Under the pieces are notes generated by a model. The model was not told the DNA's origin, ran no database searches, and saw only the letters and a program-made list of their open reading frames with translations. A stretch of DNA of 64,000 nt from Grifola frondosa. Lineage: Eukaryota; Basidiomycota; Agaricomycetes; Polyporales; Grifolaceae. Below, one piece after another: positions 1 through 10,579 of the stretch (position 1 is its first letter; each line of letters starts with the position of its first letter). The position numbers and the translations under genes are program-made. Location of the stretch: positions 124,001-188,000 of the forward strand of contig LUGG01000004.1 of the NCBI GenBank assembly GCA_001683735.1, given 5' to 3'.

Positions 1-972
1 TGTCAAATGACAGCTCTGGAACGTCCTTGTCCCTGCCCTTTTTTCCCACGACGTAGGTTGAGCAGCCTGGAGGGAAGCGTATGGATATTTCGAAATCGAT
101 GAAGTAGTATCTCACAGGATGATCGAGGCGAGATAGGGGTGTGACATCAAAAACGCCGTCTTGAGAGTAATTTCGTCTGATAGGATGATGTCCTTTGGGA
201 TATAGCGGTCGCGCATCCATCATTATATTGGCAGCAGCACAGTCTCTTTGGACAGCACTTGGTCAGGCGACAAGTTTGATTGGGTCGAAACACTTACCGA
301 TGTGCAACTTGTTGACCGTGCAAAAAACACATGCCCTAGAGAGGTTGTCATGCTTTCCCAATATTGATGATTATCAATGACTCACTTCAAGTGTCTGTCT
401 CATGAAATCTACCACTTCACCGATTGCCCCGAACTCTGGGTCATCAAATGGTCGCAAATATGGCATGACGAGTAATGACATTTTCCCGTCGAGCGGATCG
501 GGCAAAATATCAAGAAGAGGTACACAATGATTCGTAGGGCACTGAAGAAGGGTAGGAGTAGTTAAAAAGCGGGCCATGTGGACCTCATCTGTATCGTTCG
601 GCACAATTTTCAGTGACACTATGGTTTTATCCCTTTTACGAATGGCGTCAATGACATGATAGTACTGATTGAATTGAACGGTTAAGAAAACATGCTCGAC
701 AGAAAATTGCTGCATGCACTCACGTTTAGCATAATAGAATCTTCGCAGAACTTAGGATGTAGATTTGTGCCCAGCCACGAAGGCGACCATCCCGGTCGAT
801 ACCGAGGCCTGAGGATGTATCCACGACTTTCTAAAGGTGAGTATCGATTCTTCCACGATTTCTCAGCTTCAGTAAGCCCGTAACGTCCTCCTTGAGTAAC
901 TTCTGCAAAACGCTGAGCCTCTTGATCTGCTACTAATGCGTAAGATGGCAAACGGTCGGCAGAAGCGTTCAT
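1..972 (-). CDS. Protein kinase-like protein, 3' end cut by window
   Basis: Spliced reading from the ATG at 972 gives an N-terminal segment with the phrase LESRGYILRPRYRPGW, then a kinase N-lobe (residues VSLKIVP around the presumed VAIK lysine) and, after short introns (about 715-657 and 380-350), the catalytic loop HRDCAAANIMMD, whose H-R-D is split by an intron near 296. The metal-binding motif reads DFE (about 90-98) instead of DFG. This layout is typical of a large Agaricomycete-expanded kinase family of unknown role. The reading frame is open at base 1, so the C-terminus lies outside the window. Activity is uncertain because the DFG glycine is replaced, although HRD and the loop asparagine are present. 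It is divergently placed to the next gene with a 273 bp gap. Confidence 0.75.
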
Positions 973-1245
973 ATTCAGGGGATGAGATGATATGTGGCAG
1001 GAAAAGCTGCGAGTATTGAGTGTGTTTGATCGGGTTCGATCACAAGTTGGAATTCAAACTCCGAAGGTCAAACACGTTCTCTCCGAACATAGCTTGCTTG
1101 CATTCCAACAGGTGTTTGAAGCATGTAAATCAGGAGGTGATGTAGCTGGACGTGCATGTCTGGTATATCAGTACCTTCCCCATTATGCACGGGTTCGTTG
1201 AACGTTTGAACCCTCTCGCTACTTGTTCCCAAAATTCGCATTTAC

Positions 1246-2645
1246 ATGTCAGCTGGCTATGATATATGGGGCGTTGTTGCTGGCGTCCTGGGTGTTCTTG
1301 GATTGCTGCCATTACTATCTGCATTGATTCATAACCAATTGCCCTCCTCGAGATTCAAGATGCTTCATGACACCATGTCCGAAACAGAGTCGCTTTTCCG
1401 GACCGTCATGGAAGAAGGACTCCTGAAAAATCCCTCCTATGTTCAGCAAACAGAAGGACGATTGAATCAGTACTAAGTGTTATCATCTCGTATTAATGTT
1501 TCAGCCCGCTCATACTTGCTATCAGGATGCGTTCTGAAGTTGAAGACCTACGTGCAGCAACTCATCGCGCGACATCTTTTGTGAAAGAGATCAGAGGATT
1601 CTTGCATGGTCTGTCACGAGAGATATCCTTGCTCTGTGAAGAAGTGAAGGAACTTAGAGCGAGCATCTCCGTACGTTGAATTCTGAATTCGCCACCACCA
1701 CTACTCAGGTGACACCTGCATCAGGCAACAAGCTCAGAAGAACGAAGAAGACTCACATATCAGAGCAGACACGTGCAGCAGTCAATAGTCAACAGCGATT
1801 CTAGGAGTATTGCCACATCTATGACATCAAATAATGGATTATCGACAGGTCAGTTTCTGCAGTCAAATTTTCTCTTCGTTCTAACCTTGAACTAGAGAGT
1901 TCTGGTGAATGTGGTCTACAACCCGAATCAGAAAGTGACACAAGGGTATCTGGGTGTCAATGTCTATGCACCTCTTGTCACTGTGCGTATGTTAGCAAAC
2001 TATGGTTATTTTTACTAAACTGCTCTCTGCCACACAGGCTCAGTTTCTACGCCAAATTCACCACGTCCTGCAGTATCTACGCAATCCACCCTTGCATCAT
2101 CTGTTGACCTAGGCGACGGGTCCGCTATGAAGGTCTACTCAAGCGAGTCTACTACCGATGAGAGGTTGTCAGTTCGGCATGGTGCTGGCTCTCCTGAAGC
2201 TGTCCGCCTTGACGACCTCTCTTTTCGATCTCCCACAGAAACATATATTCGTCGCATTGAATCTGGCTCTAGTTTAGATTCCAACTCATCTGCGCCTCCT
2301 GCCCTTCGACGGGCATTCCATGTTCAGTCCTGCAGACCTGTTATCTCTCGCCGACACATGCGCTATCGATACTCGTGGACTGTGGGGGCGTATGCCACTG
2401 TTGATCGTCTTTTGCTGGCGGAGCTCCTCTGGACACGCCACCAGTTGGGGAAGGGGAACTCTATATCATTGTCTCGCATGGGTTCTCTTGTTCCAGAGAC
2501 TACCGACAAGAACGGGTCAAGCCCAGCCCTATATATTGATGCGCCGCCCTCATTAGATATGGTTGAAGATGAGTGGGAGGATGTGGTAGACGACGAATAT
2601 AGCGCCGTTGTTCACGCAGCGTCCTGCGAGTATATCAATCGATGA
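1246..2645 (+). CDS. Hypothetical single-helix membrane protein with coiled coil
   Basis: The ATG at 1246 opens a protein with one clear hydrophobic helix at about residues 5-28 (GVVAGVLGVLGLLPLLSALI), followed after an intron near 1471-1503 by a charged, heptad-like stretch (MRSEVEDLRAATHRATSFV and onward) that looks like a coiled coil. Later exons (about 1730-2640) are rich in Ser, Thr and Arg and probably disordered; the last ends at the TGA at 2643-2645. I recognise no catalytic domain. Exon edges between 1680 and 2130 are uncertain because more than one acceptor keeps the frame open. Small proteins of this design recur in Agaricomycetes; the function is unknown to me. Confidence 0.55.
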
Positions 2646-3131
2646 TGTATTGACCAGTCTTTGAGCCAGTGTTTAGCTACATCCGATTTATTGACACTTT
2701 CGTTAATACGACTATGATCTTCCCGTCTTCAGTAGGGTATAATACTTGTCTTAGGGCAGCACTGATAAATTATTTACGCCCACAACGATCTCCCTTGAGC
2801 TGCAAATGACATCTCCTGTCTATTCACCGCCTTCAGTATTGTCTGATCACACTCATGAGTGTCTCTCATTTCATAAAAAGTCTTGACATATTTGTAAATA
2901 TTCGTAGACATATGCTAAACCTTACAAGATGTCCATGATCCTCCTTTCGGAGTATTTAACTAATCCTCCGGGACACGCCTCGTGTTGTCCTGTACAACAT
3001 GATGCCGGCCGTTGCCCTCCTCTGTAGTTTAAGTGCGCATCTGACCGTCTACTCGTAGGAATGGAAAAATATCCAACCACCACCTCTGCGACTTAAATTA
3101 GATAGAATGAATTGAGAATTAAGTAATGAGC
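2646..3131. other. Intergenic, convergent 3' ends
   Basis: This 486 bp stretch lies between the stops of two converging genes. It is AT-rich with several stop codons in all frames and presumably holds both 3' UTRs. I see no further gene, repeat or RNA here. Confidence 0.6.
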
Positions 3132-4673
3132 TCACCCTCCCTGGGAATGTCTGGAAAAGTAGTCAAAATCGATATTGACTTTCAGTATGAAGTTAGATCA
3201 GACGGCCTTTTATAAACTTCACGGCAAGAATACTGACCAGCCTGAGCTAACACAAGCTGAATTATTTCAAAGAATGAGCCAGACGGTATTACGAAGGCGC
3301 AACAGGGAACTTACAGCACGTTCTTCCAGGGAAAGATTACGGATGACATATTGCGAAGGAGACTCAGACTCATCTTCAATCAAGCTCGAGCTTGGATTAA
3401 AATCGATGAAATATTGACCTGGATTGGATATCATCAGCGCTTTGTAACAGTGATGTGTATACACTCATAACAAATCATCTTACCGGTGTCTGTAAATATC
3501 TAGGGTAGATAGACATGTTTGTGGAAAGCACCGAATAACCAGAGAATCACAACATACCTCACGACCAAATCCACGGAATGTACGATTTACGCCAGCTATA
3601 GGTTCACCATGTGGGCCCCTCAGCGTGAAATGCCAAGCTAGGAATCCTTCATCAATCTTCGCGAATTGGTGAAACAACTCCGGCACGATTTCAGGCTGCT
3701 GTGGTTCAGATGTAGTCGATATGATCCGGTGAGCTTTTTCTCTAAATGTGACCAATTTTAGTGAGGTTTTCTGTTAAACTTCAAAAGCACAAGACGAGGT
3801 CGAACCTGAAGAATAGATCGTATCGCCTTCGCCAAGGGTGCCAGCGCTGCTGAACCTCCGCGAATATGTCGAGAATGGGTTCTCCCTCCGACGTGTATTC
3901 CGTGGGGTCCTTCAATTTCTGCACAAACATACGCGAGTTAATGAACGCGAATGGGCGTCGAATCTAAGGAATGCTATTTGGTTCGTGAACGAATGTGGGC
4001 AAATTGACGACAGCCGCATACCCAAAGGATCGGGGACCCTTCGCTATCCATGATGATTGCACGGAAAGGCCTGTGTGTCCGGAAAAGTTGACGAGAGAAC
4101 GTAGAGAGCATTCCTCGAGGTTCTTCAGCCACAAAGCCAAGCGTCTCGCCGTCTTCATTTGCTGGGTGACGATGGTCACTCGTGTGCAGCGCAGAATTGT
4201 GAGATGCTGCACTTACTGATGACATATCTATTTGTTTGCTCGAAGCCAAGGAACACGTTCAACATCTCGAGCTGTCTGAGGTATCTCCTTCATAAATTAT
4301 ACAACCTGACAGATTCTTCAAAGGCCAACCTGGTGACCACAAGTCTTTCATTATCAAGTAATAGTCGTTTTAGCCCGGACTCAGGGTTACTCGACGGGCG
4401 CCCTTGACTGGCCTCCCACAGCGGAGACTCCTCTGCGGAGGGTTTCTCCTCGTAACCGAAGCTCTCGTAGCCCTCTGAGGCTCCGGATGGTCTTTCGGGA
4501 AGAGCATTTGATAGCGGTCTCGGACGCCGTCTTCCTGAACCGGGTCTGCGCTCTTCGAATCTCGAAAGCGCGTAGGTCCGACAAGTAACAAGAGGCTGCG
4601 TAGTGGCTGCTAGTTGTGTACCACGATGTGAGAGGCTTGCGAGAAATCTAGGACATTTCCCCAGAGAGTACAT
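3132..4673 (-). CDS. AIM25: Phospholipid scramblase-family protein, mitochondrial (AIM25-like)
   Basis: Exons read by eye: 4673-4330, 4275-4217, 4161-4022, 3963-3806, 3741-3558, a 16 nt microexon 3499-3484, then 3418 to the stop at 3134-3132. The spliced protein has a basic N-terminus suited to mitochondrial import and the scramblase signatures LNVFLGFEQTNRYVI, LGFVAEEPRG, RTHRPFRAIIMD, RRPFAFINSRM, QQRWHPWRRRYDLF, LRGPHGEPIAGVNRTFRGFG and a closing SIDFDYFSRHS. The family moves phospholipids between bilayer leaflets; the yeast member AIM25 is mitochondrial and affects mitochondrial inheritance. The last intron before SIDFDYFSR is uncertain by a few codons. No frame break is needed. Its start lies 159 bp from the divergent MSS51 start, another mitochondrial protein. 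Confidence 0.88.
3484..3499 (-). other. 16 nt microexon in the scramblase gene
   Basis: The conserved block GRE-IFTDTG-QYF is completed only if the 16 bases 3499-3484 are kept as an exon between an acceptor ending CTAG and a donor GTAAG. They encode IFTDT plus the first base of Gly, joining exon ...GRE (ending 3558) to ...QYFIDFNP (starting 3418). Confidence 0.8.
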
Positions 4674-4832
4674 TATTCAAGCAATCTCGTTCAGGTGTTC
4701 AATAAAGCTCCGTCACTTTTTAAGTCAAATCAGCAACATGAAAGAAGTTGGCGAAACCGAGCACGACGCGTCCTACTCCGATACGAAGTTCAAGCGCGCG
4801 AGCACACAAGCGCCCACAGCTTGAAGGTTCTT
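4674..4832. promoter_or_regulatory. Divergent promoter AIM25/MSS51
   Basis: The 159 bp between two divergently transcribed nuclear genes for mitochondrial proteins must hold both core promoters. I see no clear TATA box. The shared promoter may co-regulate the two genes; that is inference from position only. Confidence 0.45.
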
Positions 4833-6570
4833 ATGCTGTCTCCAGCGACCCAAAGGTCGTGCATACGCCTGCTTTCCTGCGGACGTCCTCAACGATGTAT
4901 ATCTCTTAACCAGCAGCTGTATGCACCCTCTAGAACCTTCTTGAGCTGGTTCAAAAAGTCTAAGCCTTCCGGACCTAAAGAGAAGGTCCCGCTCCTGACC
5001 GAGGATAATCTCTTCCATCCGTTCTCTCAGTCACCCTTCCCCGCCGTCCGTGCACGCGGAGAAGCTATCAAAAAACTCGCCCCGTGTCCAGTATGCGCGT
5101 CCGCTCATGACCCACATGACGCGCATACACAGGCGCAGCCCCGGGCTGTCAAATTTGAATGCCCTGACTGTGGATGGCCTACGCATTGCTCCGAAGAGCA
5201 CTGGAAGGAGGATGAGGAGCACAAGAAGTATTGCAGTCGATTGCGAGAAGTCAACGAAGATGAACACGATTTGAGAAGTGGTCGGAGGTTGAGAGAATTT
5301 GAACTGCCTGGTATGTGCCATTCATGAAAGCGATTTCTCCTTCTTATATGAGCTTTCAGGTACTCAGGATTCAGAGGCAGCTATCTCATTTGCAAATTGG
5401 GATGTCTTCTGGTATACTCGCGAGTTCCCGTCTATGGATAGCGAGCGTTCGCGAAGGCATGCCAGCAAGCTCTTGACGTATCCGATCACTATTGGATCTG
5501 TGCTCCACCAATACAGTGGGCTAACATTAAATAACCAACGTCTCACACCTGAGGGCAGTCGGTCATTAGCAGGTTAGTGTTTTCACAACATGTTCATTGT
5601 GCGAAATTGAGTCACGTCAATTAGCTCTTCGGACGACTTTGCACGTCCCCCCGGTGCGCCCGAGACTCCTGCAGCGACTATCGACAAACCGCATGTGAGG
5701 GTTTTTATATTGGGGGCTCGAGCGGAGTCTTCACTGCCTGCCCATGTCTGGGAGCAGTTGGCCATGCTATTCCCCGCTGCTCTTGTGCACCTGTTCTTTG
5801 TCGGCCCACAAGTATCTTTGCCGAAACCATCTACGACACCACAGAACCCGACGACAGAATCCAAGACAGATAGCGCCTCAACAAACGAATCGGCGTCTAT
5901 GTCTGAACAGTCACCACAGAAGCCTATACAGGAACAGCCGGCGCCTCAGGAGAAGCCTGTCGTTGAACAGAAGCCTGTGACTGAAGAGAAACCTGCGTAT
6001 CTTCCCAATGTCTACGAACCGCCTACCCCTGCTCCCATTATGCGTCATAAGCGCACCCGCTCCTCTATTGAGCAATACGGCGTTCCCTCATACACGGTTC
6101 CATACACTCCAGCGCTCACAATTACAGGCCTACAAGCAAACTATTTGGACGTCCACGCTCAGTTCCAGGAGACTTTCGATCCATATACAGATTGCTTCTT
6201 CCTCTTTTCTCCAGGCTTCGGATTCCCATCTCCGAAGTCTGTCTCGGAAGAGACAGGTGAACCTCTCCTGCAGATCGCATCCCCGACGGAGTGGGGTCCT
6301 GTAATGCCGTTGTTGCTTGCGAGCAAGTGCCCGATCTTCGTGACTGGTTTCTCTCCTGCAGATGTCGAACGCGACGTGAAGTCCTTGTCCACGGCACCAG
6401 AAGTAGCAGGAGAGTTTGATTGGGTAATAACCCCTGGGCCGAACGCGTTTGGGAGCGAGAAGTGGGAGGTTGCGGACTTCGACCCGCGAGTAATGGTGAA
6501 AACGAACTGGGGCATTTGGGGCATTAGAGGAAAGAGAAGAGAAGTGAGGGAAAGAACTAGTTGGTTTTAA
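4833..6570 (+). CDS. MSS51: MSS51-type zinc-finger protein, COX1 translation activator
   Basis: Exons: 4833-5310, 5360-5572, about 5625-6570. The N-terminus (MLSPATQRSCIRLLSCGRPQ) looks like a mitochondrial presequence. Then comes the Mss51 zinc finger: LTEDNLFHPFSQSPFP, CPVC, CPDCGWPTHCSEEHW and a final HKKYC. C-terminal blocks WDVFWYTREFPSMDSER and FILGARAESSLPAHVWEQL are family signatures. Mss51 promotes translation of mitochondrial COX1 mRNA and helps cytochrome oxidase assembly. After the second intron the expected residues ALRTTLHVPP are in one frame and GAPETPAATIDKPHV in the next, so one base appears to be missing in the C run at 5647-5652. A basidiomycete-specific Pro/Glu/Lys-rich insert sits at about 5820-6000. 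Confidence 0.85.
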
Positions 6571-6808
6571 TGCTGCTGTATGACTATAGCCGCTTTGCCT
6601 TGCTCAAAATCCAGCTCACAATTTCGGGAATATATTGCTCGAGTCTTGAGCTGGATATCAGCCACAGACGCGTCAAGAGTCACGTGCGATGCTTAACGCG
6701 TTGTTGAACACTGACGCGCTTCTTTTGGACATAATACTGCTCTTGACCTATTTTCCTGTCTGGCCAACGTAAGACTACTTGAGGCCATTGAAAACGCGTT
6801 TTATTTTC
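6571..6808 (+). promoter_or_regulatory. CDC45 promoter with MCB-like ACGCGT boxes
   Basis: Perfect ACGCGT hexamers occur at 6668-6673, 6696-6701 and 6794-6799, and a near match ACGCGC at 6714-6719, all within 141 bp of the CDC45 ATG at 6809. ACGCGT is the MluI cell-cycle box bound by MBF, which drives G1/S genes in yeasts. Presence upstream of a replication-initiation gene fits that role; binding is inferred. Confidence 0.6.
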
Positions 6809-9317
6809 ATGGTTCATCTACCACCACCCCATTTCGCGTCGGCCTCGCGACCGTCTTATGCCGAAGCGTATGCCAAGATCCTTGCCTCGCACCGACGCTC
6901 GCCTACTACCTCCGCCTCCTCAGTCATAATCCTCGTCGCGCCAGATGTTGACGCGCTTTGTGCAGCGCGAATGCTTGCGGATCTTTTCAAACAGGACGAT
7001 GTTATGCACAGAATTATCCCTGTATCTGGCCACGCCGAGCTCGAACGCATGAGAGACGAGTTGACAACATATTCGGACGTGCGTTGCTACTTAAATCCTT
7101 CTCCACAGTTTAGCTGCATGTCTATGTTACTAATATATCATATAGCTCCATACATTGATTCTTCTGAATATGGGCGCCATTCTGGATCTACCATCCCCCG
7201 AGTGGTTTGGCGACTTCCCCACTAGACTGGCTGTACATGTCATCGATTCCTCTCGACCACAGAACTTGTCTAGTGTGTTTGGAGGTGGAGAGAACGGCGA
7301 CAGAATCGTGATATGGGATGATGGCGGCGTAGAAGACCTGCAAGAGGAACGCAAAGCCTGGGAAGTCCTAACTGTAAAGTGTCATTTCAGAAGTTCCTTA
7401 AAATATGGTCACTGATCAGTACATTGTATATAGTATGCACCCGAGGGGACTCAGATGATGAGGACTCACAGCTATCTTCTGAAGACGAACCTACAGAAGA
7501 CGGCGAGGATAGCGAGGAAGACTATGAAGGAAGTCCCTCTGGCAAACGTAAGTCTCACGGTAAAAGAGATCGGAAAGCTGGAAAGCGGCGGAGAATCGAG
7601 GTATCATCTGCGTCCTTTCTTTATGCTTTATCTCTAAGAAGTGTTTCTAGCAGTCGCATCACATTTCAAGAGACGAACGAGAGAAACATGAAGCACGGCT
7701 GTACAAGTATTATAGATCTGGTACCTGGTATGGTCAGAGTGCATCTGGCACTATCTATATTCTTGCAACGGTTCTCGAGCGCGTCGACAATGATCTTCTT
7801 TGGTACGCGTTGCATGTTGTTATGCCACAGCAGTTATAGAACGTGAGAATTGCAGGTTGGCCATTTTAGGTCTCACGTATCAATATACGACATCTCGTAT
7901 ATCACGCGAAGACTACGACAAGTACCATTCAATATACCACGATGAAGTTGCGCGGCTTAATCCTGCGCCTCCCGCCAATATGGGTAAAGATTTCGACTTC
8001 AAATCGCAACATCCAGACGATACATCTGTCTATGCGGCAGACGAACTGCGCTTCATGATGTTTCGGCACTGGAATCTGTACGATGCAATGTACCACTCCA
8101 GTTACGTGGCGAGCAAACTAGGGATCTGGAAAGAGCGTGGTCGGAAACGTTTGACTGGTCTCCTGGCTAAGATGGGGTGAGCTTTCTTCTTTCTTAATAT
8201 TACTCTTTCGAGATCATTGACCGCATACTACGTATCATAGATTTTCGATCCCAGAGACTCAACAACCATATCCGCACATGGCAAAAGATCTCAAGCTTTC
8301 CCTGCGGCATAAGCTCGACCAAATTGCACCAGAATACGGGCTTGTCGAGCTCTCCTACCCATCCTTCACGCGTTGTTACGGCTACCGCTCACAGCCGCTT
8401 TCTGCGTGCGACGCAGTTGAAGCTGTCTCTTCACTACTAGAAGTCGCCGGTGGTGTGCGAATGGAGGTCGAAGTCGAGGGCGCCCGCAATGGCGGGGAAT
8501 GGTTTGGCGGTGGTAAACTTTGGGAAGGCGGCAAGGAAGATCGGTGGAAGGATGACGAGCGGGAGAACATCCCTCCGGCAGTTGTTGTCAGCGCAGCAAA
8601 AACGCAGAACAATGGCAATGGGAAGGGAGCGGCGGAAGATGAGGAAGAACTGCAGTGGTGGGTCAAGAACTTCTGGACATCGTTCGATGCCCTCAACGAG
8701 TAAGCAATTTTTCTTGTCGGATTTGTTTTTTGTTTATGGACTTATGATGCATTTTTCAGTATCGTGCGACTGCGCGAAGCCCTAAATCTGTCTATGTCAC
8801 TTCACCGGGCAATCATTCGTCAGGGCTCTTCTATCATTGACAAGCAGGACATCAGAACCCTCCGCGGACACCGTGTGGTCGTCCTCACACAAGGCCCCGA
8901 TCTAGCACTGTTTGCACACCCCGGCATTCTTTCTCGACTTGCATTATGGCTTGTTGAGGCGCTGCGAGACAGGCTTCCTGGAACAAACACGGTCTATGGC
9001 CGTAGCAAGCGCAAAAGCTTGCCGTTTGTCGTTGCATGTCTTAACGAGAAGGCGGGGACTTATATTGTCGTTGGTGTCACTGGGGCCCTAGATTTCGGGG
9101 ACGTCCGCAAAAAGTCAGCCCAGCATTATTGTATTCCTTGTGCCGTGACTCACGCCGCTTCATTTTCAGTGAATTTGGGCTGGCGTTCCTTGATGCAAAG
9201 GAGCGGTGCAACGCCCGTACACGACATGGTTCGTTTGATACAAGCGTTCTGGAGATCAACAAGGACGACTTGAAAGTCTTTCTCGAAACGCTGTGCGAAG
9301 GTGGTGACAGATATTGA
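6809..9317 (+). CDS. CDC45: DNA replication initiation factor CDC45
   Basis: The ATG at 6809 begins MVHLPPPHFASASRPSYAEA. Typical Cdc45 blocks follow: IILVAPDVDALCAARMLADL, LINMGAILDLP-type sequence after the first intron (7079-7145), HVIDSSRPQNLSSVF, IVIWDDGG, a long acidic/basic linker (DDEDSQLSSEDEPTEDGEDS, about 7450-7600), GTWYGQSASGTIYILA, LAILGLTYQYTTSRIS, RFMMFRHWNLYDAMYHSSY, and at the end FGLAFLDAKERCNARTRHGS with SFDTSVLEI. Cdc45 is the DHH-fold scaffold of the CMG replicative helicase. About seven exons are needed and none requires a frame correction. It converges on HIS3, 240 bp apart. Confidence 0.93.
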
Positions 9318-9557
9318 GGCGATGCCTGTGGTTGCTGGATCTTCGAGTCTATTTAGATAATGTTTGTACTTTTAACTCTATGTAATACTGTAGCCCCTGC
9401 AACGCATATCAATCCATGAAGCTGTCGCATTGTATACTTTGAGGGATATGAAATGGCACAATAGCTCTTCGATATGGAATCGATTCAAATGCACATAACA
9501 CAGTTGCTCGTTTCCAATCAGAAGTTTGAAAACCAAGCATTGTGTATATTGTGGATG

Positions 9558-10396
9558 TTACAACACGCCTTTGGTACTCGGTACATCATCTCCACCAGTT
9601 CTCTCGATGGCTTGACGGATTGCCAAGGCCAATGCTTTAAAAGCAGATTCCGCCCTGTGGAGTGAAGAAAAAAATAAGCTTTGCCCGCAGAAATTTCAAG
9701 AAGTAACGACGCACCTATGATGGTCATTTTCGCCTCTCAAAACGTCTACATGCAAGGTGACGCCAGAAGCAATAGCAAAAGAATAGAAGATGTGAGGGAT
9801 CATCTCTGTGGAGAGGTCTCCAATCTTTTCCCGCTTTAGCCCAAGGTCTGTGACACAGTATGGTCGCGAGCAAATATCAATCACCGCACGAGACAATGCC
9901 TAGCTCAGCGTCAGTTTACCAGTTGATTCAATCAGACTATTGCCTGCTTACCTCGTCGAGTGGTGCGAAGCCAGTTCCGTATCGACGGATGCCACGGACC
10001 TCTCCTAGTGCCATCTTAAATGCAGTCCCTAGAGCTATAGCGCTATCCTGTGAGGTGATATCGTCAGGTAAGCTTTACTTGAGCGATGTCGAAGAGGGTC
10101 AGATACTTATCTGCTGTGTGATGGTCGTCTATCCACAGATCGCCTTTGCATGTCATGGTAAGCGACATCCCAGAGTGTTTCGCAAGGGCATGGAACATCT
10201 ACAAAACCATTGATTAGCAAGAAAACCCTAGACGAAGCCACGGTGGATAATAGCATACATGATCGAGGAATCCAATACCAGTTGATATAGAAATTTCTTG
10301 CTTTTTCCCGGATCCAGGTTGACAATCAAGGTCGATTTTGACGGCGATCTGTGTCTCATTCGTCTTCCGCTCAATTTCTGCTGTTCTTACAGACAT
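9558..10396 (-). CDS. HIS3: Imidazoleglycerol-phosphate dehydratase
   Basis: Start ATG at 10396 ([20 protein letters not shown]). Signatures: [101 protein letters not shown], and the C-terminus [11 protein letters not shown]. The His-rich motifs bind manganese in this enzyme, which catalyses the sixth step of histidine synthesis. Length (about 200 residues after splicing) is normal for a monofunctional fungal HIS3. At the expected DDHHTAD/D junction (10109 to 10047) the donor reads AAGTAT instead of GT, so either the splice signal is unusual, bases are missing, or a few extra residues are read through. The other introns are canonical. Confidence 0.9.
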
Positions 10397-10579
10397 ATCC
10401 ACGGCACACAAGAATGACTGCTACGTGAGAAGACGAGATGTGACGGATTTTCGATCTACCGTGACTCACGAATCTACCAAATTTCCTTTTCTGGATACTG
10501 GTGTACCACCTCATAACCAGTAGGCGATTTGATTAGCTCCGGACGTGAAACGGCGGCGAGGATGTAACAGGGGAAAAAA

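Noticed and set aside
5573..5611. A 39 nt alternative intron that would avoid the MSS51 frame break
   Set aside because: It keeps the frame open but drops the conserved ALRTTLHVPP, which is present in the other frame next to a six-C run; a one-base loss fits better.
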